Part shown: positions 30,301 to 42,300 of the stretch, piece after piece
Layout of the letters: each line of letters opens with the position of its first letter
Numbering within the stretch: position 1 is the stretch's first letter
Source: Limnoperna fortunei
Taxonomy: Eukaryota > Mollusca > Bivalvia > Mytilida > Modiolidae
DNA: 64,000 nt
Assembly: GCA_944474755.1 (NCBI GenBank)
Contig: OX104123.1
Span: 16,372,275 to 16,436,274, forward strand
Reading direction: 5' to 3'
The notes under the pieces: model-generated
The model's input: only the letters and a program-made list of their open reading frames with translations
What the model was told of the DNA's origin: nothing
The model's database searches: none
Translations under genes and position numbers: made by a program

Positions 30301-33300
30301 TAAGTTGAATGTAGCCTTTTGGCTTACGATATAGTATCCCTAACTTAATTTAATCTACTCTTAATGGTTTTAATTATTCAGTCAACCACAATAACAAATT
30401 AAATGGCGCAACACCATTTCCCTTTTGGTTTTTTTGACACAATAGCTATCATGTAATCGATGAAACTTTCAATTGTGTACAATATTCAAATGATATTTGC
30501 AATATGATACAATTATAATTTGTACGAAACTGCCTTTGGCTTCCACGACATGAAGAACTTACAATTTTTGCAGATTCTCAAGACCAGTAAATGTTCCGGT
30601 TTCAATACAGGTCAGTTGATTATTGTTCAAGTCTCTGGAAAAGATATGTTATTTTTATTTGTTACGGATATAAATAATAGAGAGGAGTGGAGTTGGCTGG
30701 TTTAGAACTACATACATATTCTTATTAATTGTATTGACATGTATTTGAACTACGTAAAAAAAACCAGTTCTTATATATAATAGATATGTATGATAAACAT
30801 TTCGCTTTAACTAAATTTCTAACCCTTGAAGGCTTTGCTGAGAATTACGTAATGACAATATTTTCTGAAATATGCAAAATATTGTTAATTATGCTCAAAT
30901 TGTGATAAATTTGACATTTGCTATTCCTATAGTGGGGTCACGAAAATCATAATATGTAACAAACATAACTAAAAGGACGTAAAATAAACTTTTTTTGAAA
31001 TAAAATATTGCCATTACTTAGCTGTGGACTAATAAGTAAAAGTGAAAGTATATTTTGTATTGCAAAATTAAAAACACAGCTTCCGGTAGGAATAAATCAA
31101 TAATTAGCGAATTTTCTTCAGCGACTCGTAAAAGAAGTTAAACATTATTACGGGTTTGCAGTTTGTACACACTGTTACCTGTTTGACTTGTGTAGCAATC
31201 AATCTACACTATCATCTTATTCCGCAATAAAATGATCTTTGCTTTGTAACTTTATTCATTAATTGCAACTGTCGTTATTTGTTTGCAGTAAACTTCAGAT
31301 GCACTTAACAATGTGTAGTTTGATTGCTTAGATCTACTTTACACATGCTTAGGCTTTACCATTACCTACAAACTATATTATTCAACATATACGCGGTAAC
31401 ACTTACAGATTTGCTAGATTCTGCAGTCTACTGAAACTACCATTATCAATGGAAGTAATTTTGTTCGAGCCCAACCACCTACAATGAGTCAAAACAACTC
31501 GACTAGTCTACAGGTATTCTGGAATTTAATGGTCATTTCAAATTCCTTAACAATTTGTGCTATATAACACGGTTTGCATCTGTTAACGCATTATATACCG
31601 TTCACAGTAGCTGCAATAAAAGGCGGTCTTCGTCCTTTTTTTGTTTTATTAGTTTTAACTCCTATAATATTTTCTGTGAAGCGGAGATTTATACATAGGA
31701 TCTTACATTGGTACGAGTGGATTATCCGATTCTTCGATCGAGATAGTTAAATTATGGAATTTTAAATTTCCATAATTTCACTATCGAGATTGGAGAAATC
31801 CGATAATCCAGGAGTACTAATGTAAGATTCTGTTTCTCTAAATTAATTTTAAAAAGTAGTAAATTTGCGAAATGAAGTACAGTTCTCCCAACCTCAATTT
31901 TATGTTTATGACTTGTGTTTTGTTGATGACGTCAAGAGTTCTTCTTATGACGTTATTATTTTAAACCAATCAACTGCTGCGAACACGATATTCACTAGTG
32001 ACGAGAATTATATTTTCCACACCGGTCAAGCGGTTGAAATATTACGTCAAAATTAGAGAAATAGTTTTTCACATTGCTACAATACAATTTTTATCACCAT
32101 GATAATGTGGGATCGATATCTGGATATAACCTTATCGTCTCACCTGCACACCGCGCCACCTCAACCAAGCACCTAACAACCACCTTTATTTAGATAATGT
32201 GACTTTTAATGCAAAGTTTAACTTATCTAGTCCAAAGATATATTATATAAAAGCAATGATATGGCCCCGAGAATAGTAGCATTTTATTTTGTATATTCCA
32301 TTTTTCTATCATCTTTGTTGGACATTTTGTGCGGTATCTGCATCTAGTGTTTGGTCAGTACTGTGTTCGGACGTTCAAACTTAAGAATCATAAGATTAAT
32401 TTTTACTTTGTAACCACCTCTATCACTACAAATTGTAACCAGATCATGGCGTTTTCCCTATTTCCTGTCTTCACAGTTCTCGCAAAAAATACACTTAAAT
32501 ATTTGGTTAATCTGAGTGTTACATGATTTTCTTTGACATGCCGTCCCACAGTAGCACCTCGGTTCTTTTGTTTCAAAAGTCAAAGTGCACAAACAACAGA
32601 CGTTATTGCTTCAATCTTGGATACACAGTTGATGGACAATAAACATTAAAAAAATTATATTTATAATATTTGCTGTGGACACTGTTAACTACATTGTATC
32701 CACTTTGAGGATAACACCGTCGTTTTTCTGGATTGCTTCCAACTTAAAAATACGTCTGCGGGAAAAAATCATGCTTGTATGCATATTGGTTTGCACACAA
32801 ATGTGATTTATTCTTTTTGTCTTCGTATATAGTTAATGTGAACTCATTTCATAAAGCAAGCTCCTAGACTTTAAAATGATATTTGCGAAAGGAAGTACAA
32901 ATTCTCCCAACCTCAATATTACGTTTATGACGTCAAGAGTTCTTTTTATGACGTTATTATTTTAAACCAATCAACTGATGCAAACACGAAATTCACTAGT
33001 GACGAGAACTATATTTTCCACACCGGTCAAGCGGTTGAAATATTACGTAAAAGTAAGAGAAATAGTTTTTCTCATTGCTGCAATATAATTTTTATCACCA
33101 TGATAATGCGGGATCGGTATCTGGATATAACCTTATCGTCTTACGTACATAGTCATTCTCTTTCAAAATTATACCAAAAGATATTGACTGCGCTATGATA
33201 TTGGTTTTTTTTTATTACGGGACTTTTCTATAGTCCAGTAAGTTGTATGTAGCCTTTTAGCTTACAATAGAGTATCCCTAACTTAATTTAATCTACTCTT

Positions 33301-36300
33301 AATGGTTTTAATTCTTCAGTCAACCACAATAACAATTTAAATGGTGCAACACCATTTCCCTATTAGTTTTTCGACACAATAGCTATCATGTAATCGATAT
33401 GACTTGCAATTGTGTACAATATTAAAATGATATTTGCAATATGATACAATTATAATTTGTACGAAACTGCCTTTGGCTTCTACGACAGGAAGAACGTAAA
33501 ATGTTTGCAGATTTTCAAGACCAGTTAATGTTCCGGTTTCAATACAGGTCAGTTGATTATATCTCAAGTCTCTGGAAAAGATATGTTATTTTTATTTGAT
33601 ACGGATATAAATAATAGAGAGGAGTGGAGTTGGCTGGTTTAGAACTACATACATATTCTTATTAATTGTATTGACATGTATTTGAACTACGTAAAATAAA
33701 CAGTTCTTATATATAATAGATATATATGATACACATTTCGCTTTAACTAAATTTCTAACCCTTGAAGGCTTTGTTAAGAATTAAGTAATGACAATTTTTT
33801 TTCTTTTTTGTACACACTGTTACCTATTTGACTTATAATACAAATGATGAACAATATATAGTTATGTTTTTGAGTAGTCTGTACACAGTTGATGGACAAA
33901 CAAACATTAAATTAATTTCTGATATTTGCTTTGGACACTGTTGCTTCGATTTGATGATAACAGCGTCGCTGTTCTGGATATACATGATGAAATAAAGCCA
34001 ATGTTCCAACATGGAAAGTCAAATTAAATGTAAACACCAATATGTCATGTCTTGCATTTATCCGAGGATGGGAGTACCATAAATCAGCTTATTAGCTCTA
34101 ATGATTGATCTCTTGCATAAATAAAAGGGTAGGGAGTAATTTCACATTTGTTAATGGCAGGGAAGTAATAAAACTGAGCAACATAGCCTTGTCACGTTGT
34201 GACTTTCATTTAGGTCTTCCCCTTTCCAAAGGAAATACCTTATTGTATTTCTTATGAATATATTTTTTTTCCTTCCGCGGAGGCTTGCCAAAAAGTGTCT
34301 TGACATATCATTTTGATACTTGGTACCATTAATTCGTTATATCCGGCATGAGATGGCTCACGGAAACAAAATCGGTTATTTAGTTACAACTTGAAAACGG
34401 TTAGAGATAATACAGTAACCATAAAGGTTTAAAAGGATCATTTGGAAAAGAGCTTCATTTTGAGCTGGCCCGTGCGGGATCCGGGTGGCTAAAAGAATAG
34501 ACCGCAGTCGCGCTAGCTTGTCGTAAAAGGCGACTAAATAGCGCCCAGTACCCTGACCGGCGTATCAGGTCGGTTTGCCTTAAGACCGTCTGGGATGTGT
34601 GCCCCAGGTGGTTGAATGGGGTACCCCTGGCTAGCTGGGGTTGTCAGGCCATAACACGGTTAACCTGACCGCAAACCATATTAGTTGCTCGTGTTGGGAA
34701 AAATGCCACGTTCCTCGCACGTTATTCGGAGGTCAAAAGTTTGAATTTTGTTTGGATGCTTTTCGAATATGTTTTGATCAAGGTTTGAAAACACAGTCGT
34801 GTGCGGGGTTGCCAGGATATGCCTTTAAATTGGTTGCATATTGCAAAGCGAGCTTTATTCTTCTTTGATACAAAGAAGGCTCGCCTGCTTCTACATATAA
34901 AATCTCAACAGGTGTGGTTCTGAAAGCTCCAAGGCATAGTCGCAATCCTTGATGGTGTATAGTATCAAGGATTTTGACATATGACTTGCGAGCAGAACCA
35001 TAAATAAAGCAACCGTAATCCAATTTATATCGAACCAGTGATCTATATAGATTAAGTAAAACATCGCACTCAGCACCCCAGTCGGTACTGGATACGACTT
35101 TTAAAATATCTAATGCTTTGATGCATTTATTTTTTAAAATTTTGATATGGAGTAGAAAGGTTAGCCTTGAATCAAATATAAGGCCAAGAAAAGTAGTTTC
35201 CTTTGCAATTTTTATAGGATTATTATGAAATTTTAATTCGGGATCAGGATGCATCTTTTTCTTATTACAAAAATGCATCCCAATGGTTTTTGCAGTGGAG
35301 AATTTAAAACCATTCTCCATTGCCCATTTCTCTATTCTATTTAAACATAACTGCAGTTGACGTTCAATATTATTCATGTTTTTCCCTCGGTAACATATGA
35401 GGAAGTCGTCAACATAAAGAGAACCGTCAATATTATCTTTTAAAACTTGAGCAAGGCTATTAATTTTAATACTAAATAAAGTGACAGAAAGGATGCTTCC
35501 CTGAGGAACACCCATTTCCTGTTCAAAAGGGTCAGATAAAGTAGAATTGGCCCTAACTTTAAATTCTCTGTCAGATAAAAAGTTTGAAATAAAGGTAGGA
35601 AGTCTACCTTTCAACCGCATATCAAAAAGATCTTTTAAAATACCATATTTCCATGTTGTGTCATAAGCTTTTTCTAAATAAAAAAAGATAGACACAACAT
35701 GCTCATTTTTGGAAATGCGTTTCGAATATACGTTTAGAAACGTACCAGATGATCTAGGGTACTTCGCCCTTGTCTGAAACCACATTGAATATTAGAAAGT
35801 AGATTGTTGGATTCTAAAAACCAGACAAGGCGATTGTTGATCATCCCTGGTTTTACAAAGACAGTTTGTGAGGGCTATAGGCCGATAGTTTGACGCTTCC
35901 GAGTGATCTTTTCCTGGTTTTGGAATAGGAACAACAGTGGCCATTTTCCAAATAGATGGTAAGTCACCCGTTTCCCAAATGTTGTTAAGAAGATTCAAAA
36001 GGCATTGGAGAGAAGATTGTGGCAGATGTTTGAAAAGTTGATAATAGATGTCATATGGACCACATGATGTATCGTGAGATTTGTTCAAAGAGGTTTTAAG
36101 CTCTTCCAAAGAAAACGGTGTACTGTAATCTTCTAGATTTTTTGACAGGAAATTAAGTTTTGATTTTTCTTTTTGAGTTTTGATACGCTAAAAATCGGGA
36201 TGACAATTTTCAGCGGACGAGTGTTTTGCAAATGTTTCGGCCATTTTGTTAGATATTTCCCACTCTGATGTTAACAAGTCTTGTCCATCCTTTAAATGAT

Positions 36301-39300
36301 AGATATTTTCTTTACTGCTTTTACCTTTAATTTACGAATCATGCTCCAAATTTTATTCATGGGGGTATGGTTATTCAGTTTAAAAATTAAGTTACGCCAA
36401 GAAGTGCGTCGTCTTTGTTTCGTTACCCTGCGAGCTTTCGCTCGAAAAATTCGGAATGGTTAAGATTATTTTGAGTTGTGTGTTTATTAAAGCGTCGTTC
36501 GGCTTTTTTCCGGTCTTTAATATCGTCCTCACAGCTGTCATCGAACCATGGTTTACTAGGATGTGTTGGATTTGTCGAGGTCTTAGGAATTGTTTCATCA
36601 GCAATTGAAATAAGTGTTTCGTTGAATTTTAAAATTGGATCAGAATAGCTTCAAAAGCATCCGAGTTAAGTCGCTCTATACAGAGTTGTTCAATAGAGGC
36701 CAATTGACCTTGCCAAATTGATACCGAGCGACTCGTTCTGCGTTTGACGAGTGTAAAGATTCCAAGAAAGTGATCACTGCCACAGAGATCGCCGTGGACT
36801 TTCCATGAGAAATCGGGCAACAGAGAAGGACTTGCTATTGTGATATCAATAGCCGAATATGATCCAATGTATGTATACCAAATATGTATTGGTTCCATCA
36901 TTAAAAATACACAGATCCTCCTGATTCATTAGGCCTTCAATAATTTTACCTTTATCGTTTATTGTGTTACTGCTCCATAAAGGGTTGTTTCCGCTGAAGT
37001 CCCCGAGTAATATATAATGGGCCGGAAGCTGATCAGTAAGATGTTTCAACTGATTTAAATTTAATGAAGAATTCGGAGGGATATACACAGAGCATAAAGT
37101 AATTGTTTTGTGTAAAGATATTCTAACAGCAACTGCCTAAAGATCAGTTTGGAGATATACAGGGCTATGTAGAACTTGATCTTTTACAAGAATGGTAGAG
37201 CTGCCAGCAGCTCTATCATTCTCGTCTACATATGTGCAGTATATAGAGTAGTTTTGTAAAGATGTATTATCACTTCGTTTTAGGTGGGACTCTTGGAGGC
37301 AAAATGCAACAGGAAGAAAGGCTTGAACTAATAATGTAATTACCAGAAAATTAATCTTAAGACCTCGACAATTCCATTGTATTATTGTACCCATTATGGT
37401 TTGCGAATAGGGGAATAGTTGACAGATTTTTTGGGACTATTCCGCCGGTTTCTGCTGGGGATCTACCTTTAGATCCAGTATCTAGGGGTAGTGTATCCAT
37501 GGGATCGCCCCAGATAGTGGTGTCTAGATGATCTAGACTTCCAAATCTGTTGTGGACCTTAATGGGATCCCATAGCAGTTTTGGAGTACGATCTCCTTTT
37601 TGATTTGAATTGGAAATAGTATTTTTTTAATTTTTGTTTGGGGCTGCTTGAAGAATTAGTTGATGATGTAGATGGTGCTGAAAATGTAGCAGTTTGAGAA
37701 GATGAAGATTTTCGTGAAGATTGAATGATTTTGTCTGTTGTTTTTACTGGTAATTTTGAAGGTTCCTGTTTGTCAATGGGCCATGTGATGATGGTCTGCG
37801 TTTCAACAGAAGTGAAAACGCGTTTGGCAACACTGGCGTATGACGTTGATGCAGGAGACGAGAGATTGTTTGAATTGAAAAGGCGACGTGCCTCAGGGTA
37901 TGTGATATTTTTTTTCCGTTTTTAATTTTTGAATTTCTTTTTCTTTTTTGAAGTGAGCACACTCCTTGGATGAGGACATGTGGGCTTCACCACAATTGGC
38001 AAACTTTGGATTATTTGTGCAGGTAAAGCCCTCATGTCCTACCTCTGCACATTTAAAGCATACCGATGAGCCTCTACATTGTCCTTTTCCGTTGCCAAAT
38101 TTCTGACATTTAAAGCAGCGCACAGGATTTGGAATGTATGCGCTGACTTTAATATTGTACAGTCCAATTTTGATTGATTTAGGGACAGATGGAGTATTGA
38201 AATTTAAAAGAAAGGTATTAAGTTTAATTTGTTGATTTTGTCTTTTTGCAATAAATCTCTTTACTTTTTTAACACCCTGAGGCTTCAGTTCTTCATCTGT
38301 CAGTTCAGAGAGATCATCGTCTCTGTAATGAATAGTACCCTGACAGGAATTTAATGTTCTGTGAGTCGTTGATGTAATTTCCAAATCTAATATTTTATGC
38401 AGTTGTAATAAATTTACGGATTGCTGTTTTTTAGAAACTTCAATGAGTAAAGAGACAGATTTCATTTTAGTGACGTTTTTAACGTCTCCTGCACAAGCCA
38501 TGATGGTTTTTATATGACAAAGGGAGAAACTGTACATAAAGGTTTGTTTGAATCCTTACTAATTAATACAATAAATTTTGTCCAGTGTTCATCATCAACA
38601 ATGTCTTTAAGCGATATTTCATTTTTTTTTCTTTTTTTGGAACTTGTTTGAATTAAAGGTGCATCGGAAGCCATGATGCAAAGAATGCGTTTCACCACCC
38701 TTGTCACCCACCCACCCGCCTCGTAGTGCCAACAGGGGCGATGCTTTGTGTCTGCGGCTCACCAGCAGAAAGCATCAGGTGTTCCAAGGGCGGTATACTC
38801 AAATAGATGAATTTCTTAAGGAACGCAAGCTTCGTGCCAGACTGGCGAAACAACCGTTCGAAATTACATCTACTCGATTCACCCATTAGCCACCGCTTTC
38901 TTAACAGCTTGTAACTGTACAACTTTGCTACTAAGATACACAAGATATAATCAAGTGAAAAGAAGAATGAAGACAAGCTTGTTAAGGGCTCGGCGTGACC
39001 AGCCGATTGACCGAACTGGGTCCATCCGGCCTCCCGTCTAGTTGAAGTCAGGGACAAAGTGGTGTATTGAAAATCAAACCCGCTTACCCTCACTAATGGA
39101 TGCAGCAGAGAGTGATCTCTCAACCACCAGGATCCCTTCCTTCACCATCACGGGTTGCAACACACGGCAAACATGTCGCCTCTATAAAGCTGAGGAAGCT
39201 TTGCCCTTCAGCCACCTCCTTCTTTGCAAATCCTGTAAGGAAGCTGTCTACCAAATGGTACATACATTTCATGGAACAGTTTGAAGGAAAATAATGTAAT

Positions 39301-42300
39301 AGAGTAGCTTAAATAATAAGGATTCACAAAGGCAAGACGTGACAAGCCGATTCATCGAATTCAGGGCTAACACGATTTCCCGTCTAGAAAAAGTAAGGGT
39401 TCAGTAAGTTATCGGGACCGTTTACCCGGCCTACAGAAATCCCGTCCTGTAATGGACACGGGTCGCAACACACGGCAAGTGTTGCCTCTGTTAGCAGACT
39501 CTTACTGCAAGCTGAGGAAGCCGTGGGCCTATTCTACTGTGCCCCAGGTCCCACACGGGGTCTCAAATAAAAGAAATATTTTTATTAGCTAGTTAGATTG
39601 CTATTACAAAAATAAACAAAACCGTCTACATGGTTTACTTGTAAAGAAAGTTATAAACATAACTACAGTAATAATTATTTGTTCAGAATGACATTCACAC
39701 TAAGAAAAAAAATATATATATTCTGTAAATGAAAATTACAATATGTGCAATTTGGACAGGACACTTAAATTAATATGATGGCCGAGAAAATTCAAGACTT
39801 ATCCAGCCTTGTCAGACCTGTCGAGTGAATTCAGTCTTTTGAGAAAGATCAAATCTAGACAATCCTAGTTCGAGATCAGTAGAGACTTTTCAGACTTTTC
39901 AAGATTACTAAATAAAGTACCAAGCCTATTTGAGACAATCAAGACTTATTAAGTCTTTTATGACTAATTGAGGTTTTTCAGAGACTAATGACAAAAGTCG
40001 AGAATGGGCTAAGATGGGGTCGAGAGTCGATCAGTATTTTCAGGCAGGTCGAGACTCATTAACAAGATTAGTCAGAATCAACTGAGTACAGACTAAAAAG
40101 GAAATGTTCAGACCACAACCTTTGTCTTAATTTGACCTAACTGTCTTTGATTTTTATCACCACGTGACTTTATAATCTGAATTGGTCTGAACATTTTCTT
40201 TTTAGTCTGTACTCAGCCGATTCAAGTGAAGTAGTATTCGACTAAGGTAATGCACCAAGTTACCTAACGTCTTGACAAAAACTCAAATATGCATTTTTCA
40301 TTTTATGTACGAACTATATTGAAGTATTATATATGTCAAGAGATTAAAATGCGATTTACTGCAAAAGGATCTGCTTTACTTAAAATGGCGAATTATTTAA
40401 AGCTGTTACACTAGGGCAAACACAATGGACCTCCTGGTACACTTACACCTATTTACCATTCTTTAACTTTAGTGTGTTTATTCAAACACTAATAGGCATA
40501 AGGAGAGCTCCTTGGTCTCAAACTCCAGAGCTACATAGCGCGCGCGTTATTCAGGTGGGTAGATACGTAATCTTACATGTTTATCATTATGCAGTCGTTA
40601 GGGAACATGCGAAACGTCTGGAAGTGGGACATTTTTGTGTTCGGCTGACCCATTTCACATTTAACTGATTATATGAAATAAATCTAAGTTTAAAACTTTC
40701 TATTTTTTGACTAGTTAGAAACAAATCAAACCAATCTAAATTTTCGTTAGTATTTTGTCCTAGCAAACAGTTTGCACATTACTTTTGTTGTATAATAACA
40801 TAAAAACAACTTACACAGTTGTTGCTTTTGTGAGTCCTTCGAATGCTCCACTTTTTATTGAAGTTAACATGTTATAATTTAGATCTCTGTAAAAACAAAA
40901 TAATGTATATAATTATTTTACAACTGCATATATTTGCTGCTAATACCTCTCCAGCGATTTTATTAACACATCAACCATTCAAAGAAACAGCAATCATTTT
41001 GGATTCTGAAGTGAACATGTGTTTTATTGTCGTAAGCAACGATCGCAAAAAAACAAACCCGTCAATCTACACTAGACATTACTATCTTATGATTACTTGC
41101 TGTTAACTTGTTCAATATGCTATATCATAAACATTCTATGAAAGAGTAAGATGAATTTTCTATCGGCATTTGCAATGTAATGCATACCAAACTAGCTATA
41201 TAACACACGATTAAAGGACACATAAATACAAATTGCAAATTGAAAAAAAGGTTAGTTGGATAGGCAGTGTGTCTTGTTCTAGTAAGTTGGTGCGGCATTT
41301 GCTTTGTTTGTTTTTTAATGATGTATTACGTCACTTTAAGCAATTTTTTCAGCTATATTATGGCGTCCAGTTTTATTGGGGACAGACCACGTGATCAATA
41401 GTAGACGAATTACCTTAACCACTCGAACACCAAGGCCGCTTCGACATTTGCAGTTTGTTCTCACATTTATCAACAATATTGTACAAGATAGAAAGAAATA
41501 TCTCACAATAAATTTAATTTAATTGACATATTTAACCAATTATTTTTGCTAGGAGCAAGATCTTTTTGTTAGGGATGCATTTTTCTATTCCAAGTGTACT
41601 TTTTTGCATGCCATAGAGACGAAGGATAAAAACAACGGTGTGTATACTGTTGTCTTATTAGATACTTTGATAATTGTGAATGCCGTCTAGAGAGTCAATT
41701 TAAAATATAAAGTAGCAAGTACATTGTGAGGAGATAATAGTCTACCTAATCTAGACAGCAGTTGATTTAAGTTGAATGCCTGAGGATGTATTTCATTTTC
41801 TCACATTCATGCCTTTTTTAGAATCACCTTACAGGAACACATAGTAAAAACGAATGATATCCAACAAGCCTATTTCGAGCAACCTTTACGTTACATGCAG
41901 TAACACCGTTTTACTACTTTCTTTCTTAAATCATAAAATCTCTATAGATTTGAAGTAGCCACAAATTTCACTCACATCGATCTTTTTTTTAAGTAAATAG
42001 TAAATGGTTTTTGGTTCGTTCAATTGCATTATTGCCACAAATGCCGAAACATTATATTTTATACCATAGTTAATATAGGCACACAACTTGCGATACAATA
42101 TAAATATCAAGTACCAAATAGCGAAAATGCATTATGAACGAATATTTTTGTCTATGTTAATAAATATATTTTGATGCTTTCAAAATATAAAACTATTCAT
42201 TATTGTTTCTTATCTGTATAATTTTAACAGAGAGAAAGGATAGATATAGTACAAATAACGACGCTTTCAAATATATATTTGATAGCATTTTTGATTTGCA

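Larger units (their letters stand above)
20585..33835 (-). repeat. Tandem array of ~1.95-kb two-exon LRR cassettes
   Basis: Using the shared 'TCTAC(T/C)C(T/C)TAATGG' as a landmark, units run 20631-22524, 22525-24482, 24483-26439, 26440-28398, 28399-30353, 30354-33291 and a partial unit 33292 to about 33835. Lengths are near 1894, 1958, 1957, 1959, 1955 and 2938 bp. Each full unit carries exon A, exon B, a 92-bp hairpin and a CRE/CCAAT block. Units 2-5 are nearly identical even in introns, which suggests recent duplication or gene conversion. Units 6 and 7 are more diverged, and the partial unit 7 has lost its B exon. Confidence 0.95.
34469..39560 (-). mobile_element. Degenerate I/Nimb-like non-LTR retrotransposon (LINE)
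   Basis: Minus-strand order: tandem leader units (39560-38960), ORF1 gag-like (38674-37.6 kb), ORF2 with endonuclease (37394-36629) and reverse transcriptase (36109-34778), then about 300 bp to the end. Motifs such as LEKAYDTTWKYGIL, GVPQGSIL and YVDDF, with ORF1 zinc knuckles ahead of ORF2, point to the I/Nimb/Jockey group. Frameshifts and stops in both ORFs make it inactive. An RNase H domain, expected in the I group after the RT, is not seen. It lies in the LRR gene's intron between exons 40815 and 33500, in the same orientation as the gene. No target-site duplication or poly(A) tail was found. Confidence 0.9.

Noticed and set aside
24650..30705. Recurrent 61-residue plus-strand ORFs (at 24650, 26606, 28565, 30520) that look like a conserved small protein family
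   Set aside because: They are antisense readings of LRR exon A and its splice flanks. Recurrence comes from the tandem cassette, and the minus-strand reading explains the conserved parts.
31865..32056. Plus-strand 63-residue ORF in the CRE block
   Set aside because: Intronic repeat sequence; disrupted in other units and without domain or splice context.
20585..33835. Regular repeats considered as a CRISPR-like or satellite array
   Set aside because: Units are about 2 kb long, contain spliced exons with an open frame, and the DNA is clearly eukaryotic.
38704..39123. 139-residue minus-strand ORF
   Set aside because: Lies in the LINE's leader repeats; no known domain and low-complexity composition.
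41401..41440. tRNA-Ser/Leu-like sequence
   Set aside because: Only the 5' third of a tRNA is recognisable and it is joined to a SINE body and tail; no anticodon or T arm.
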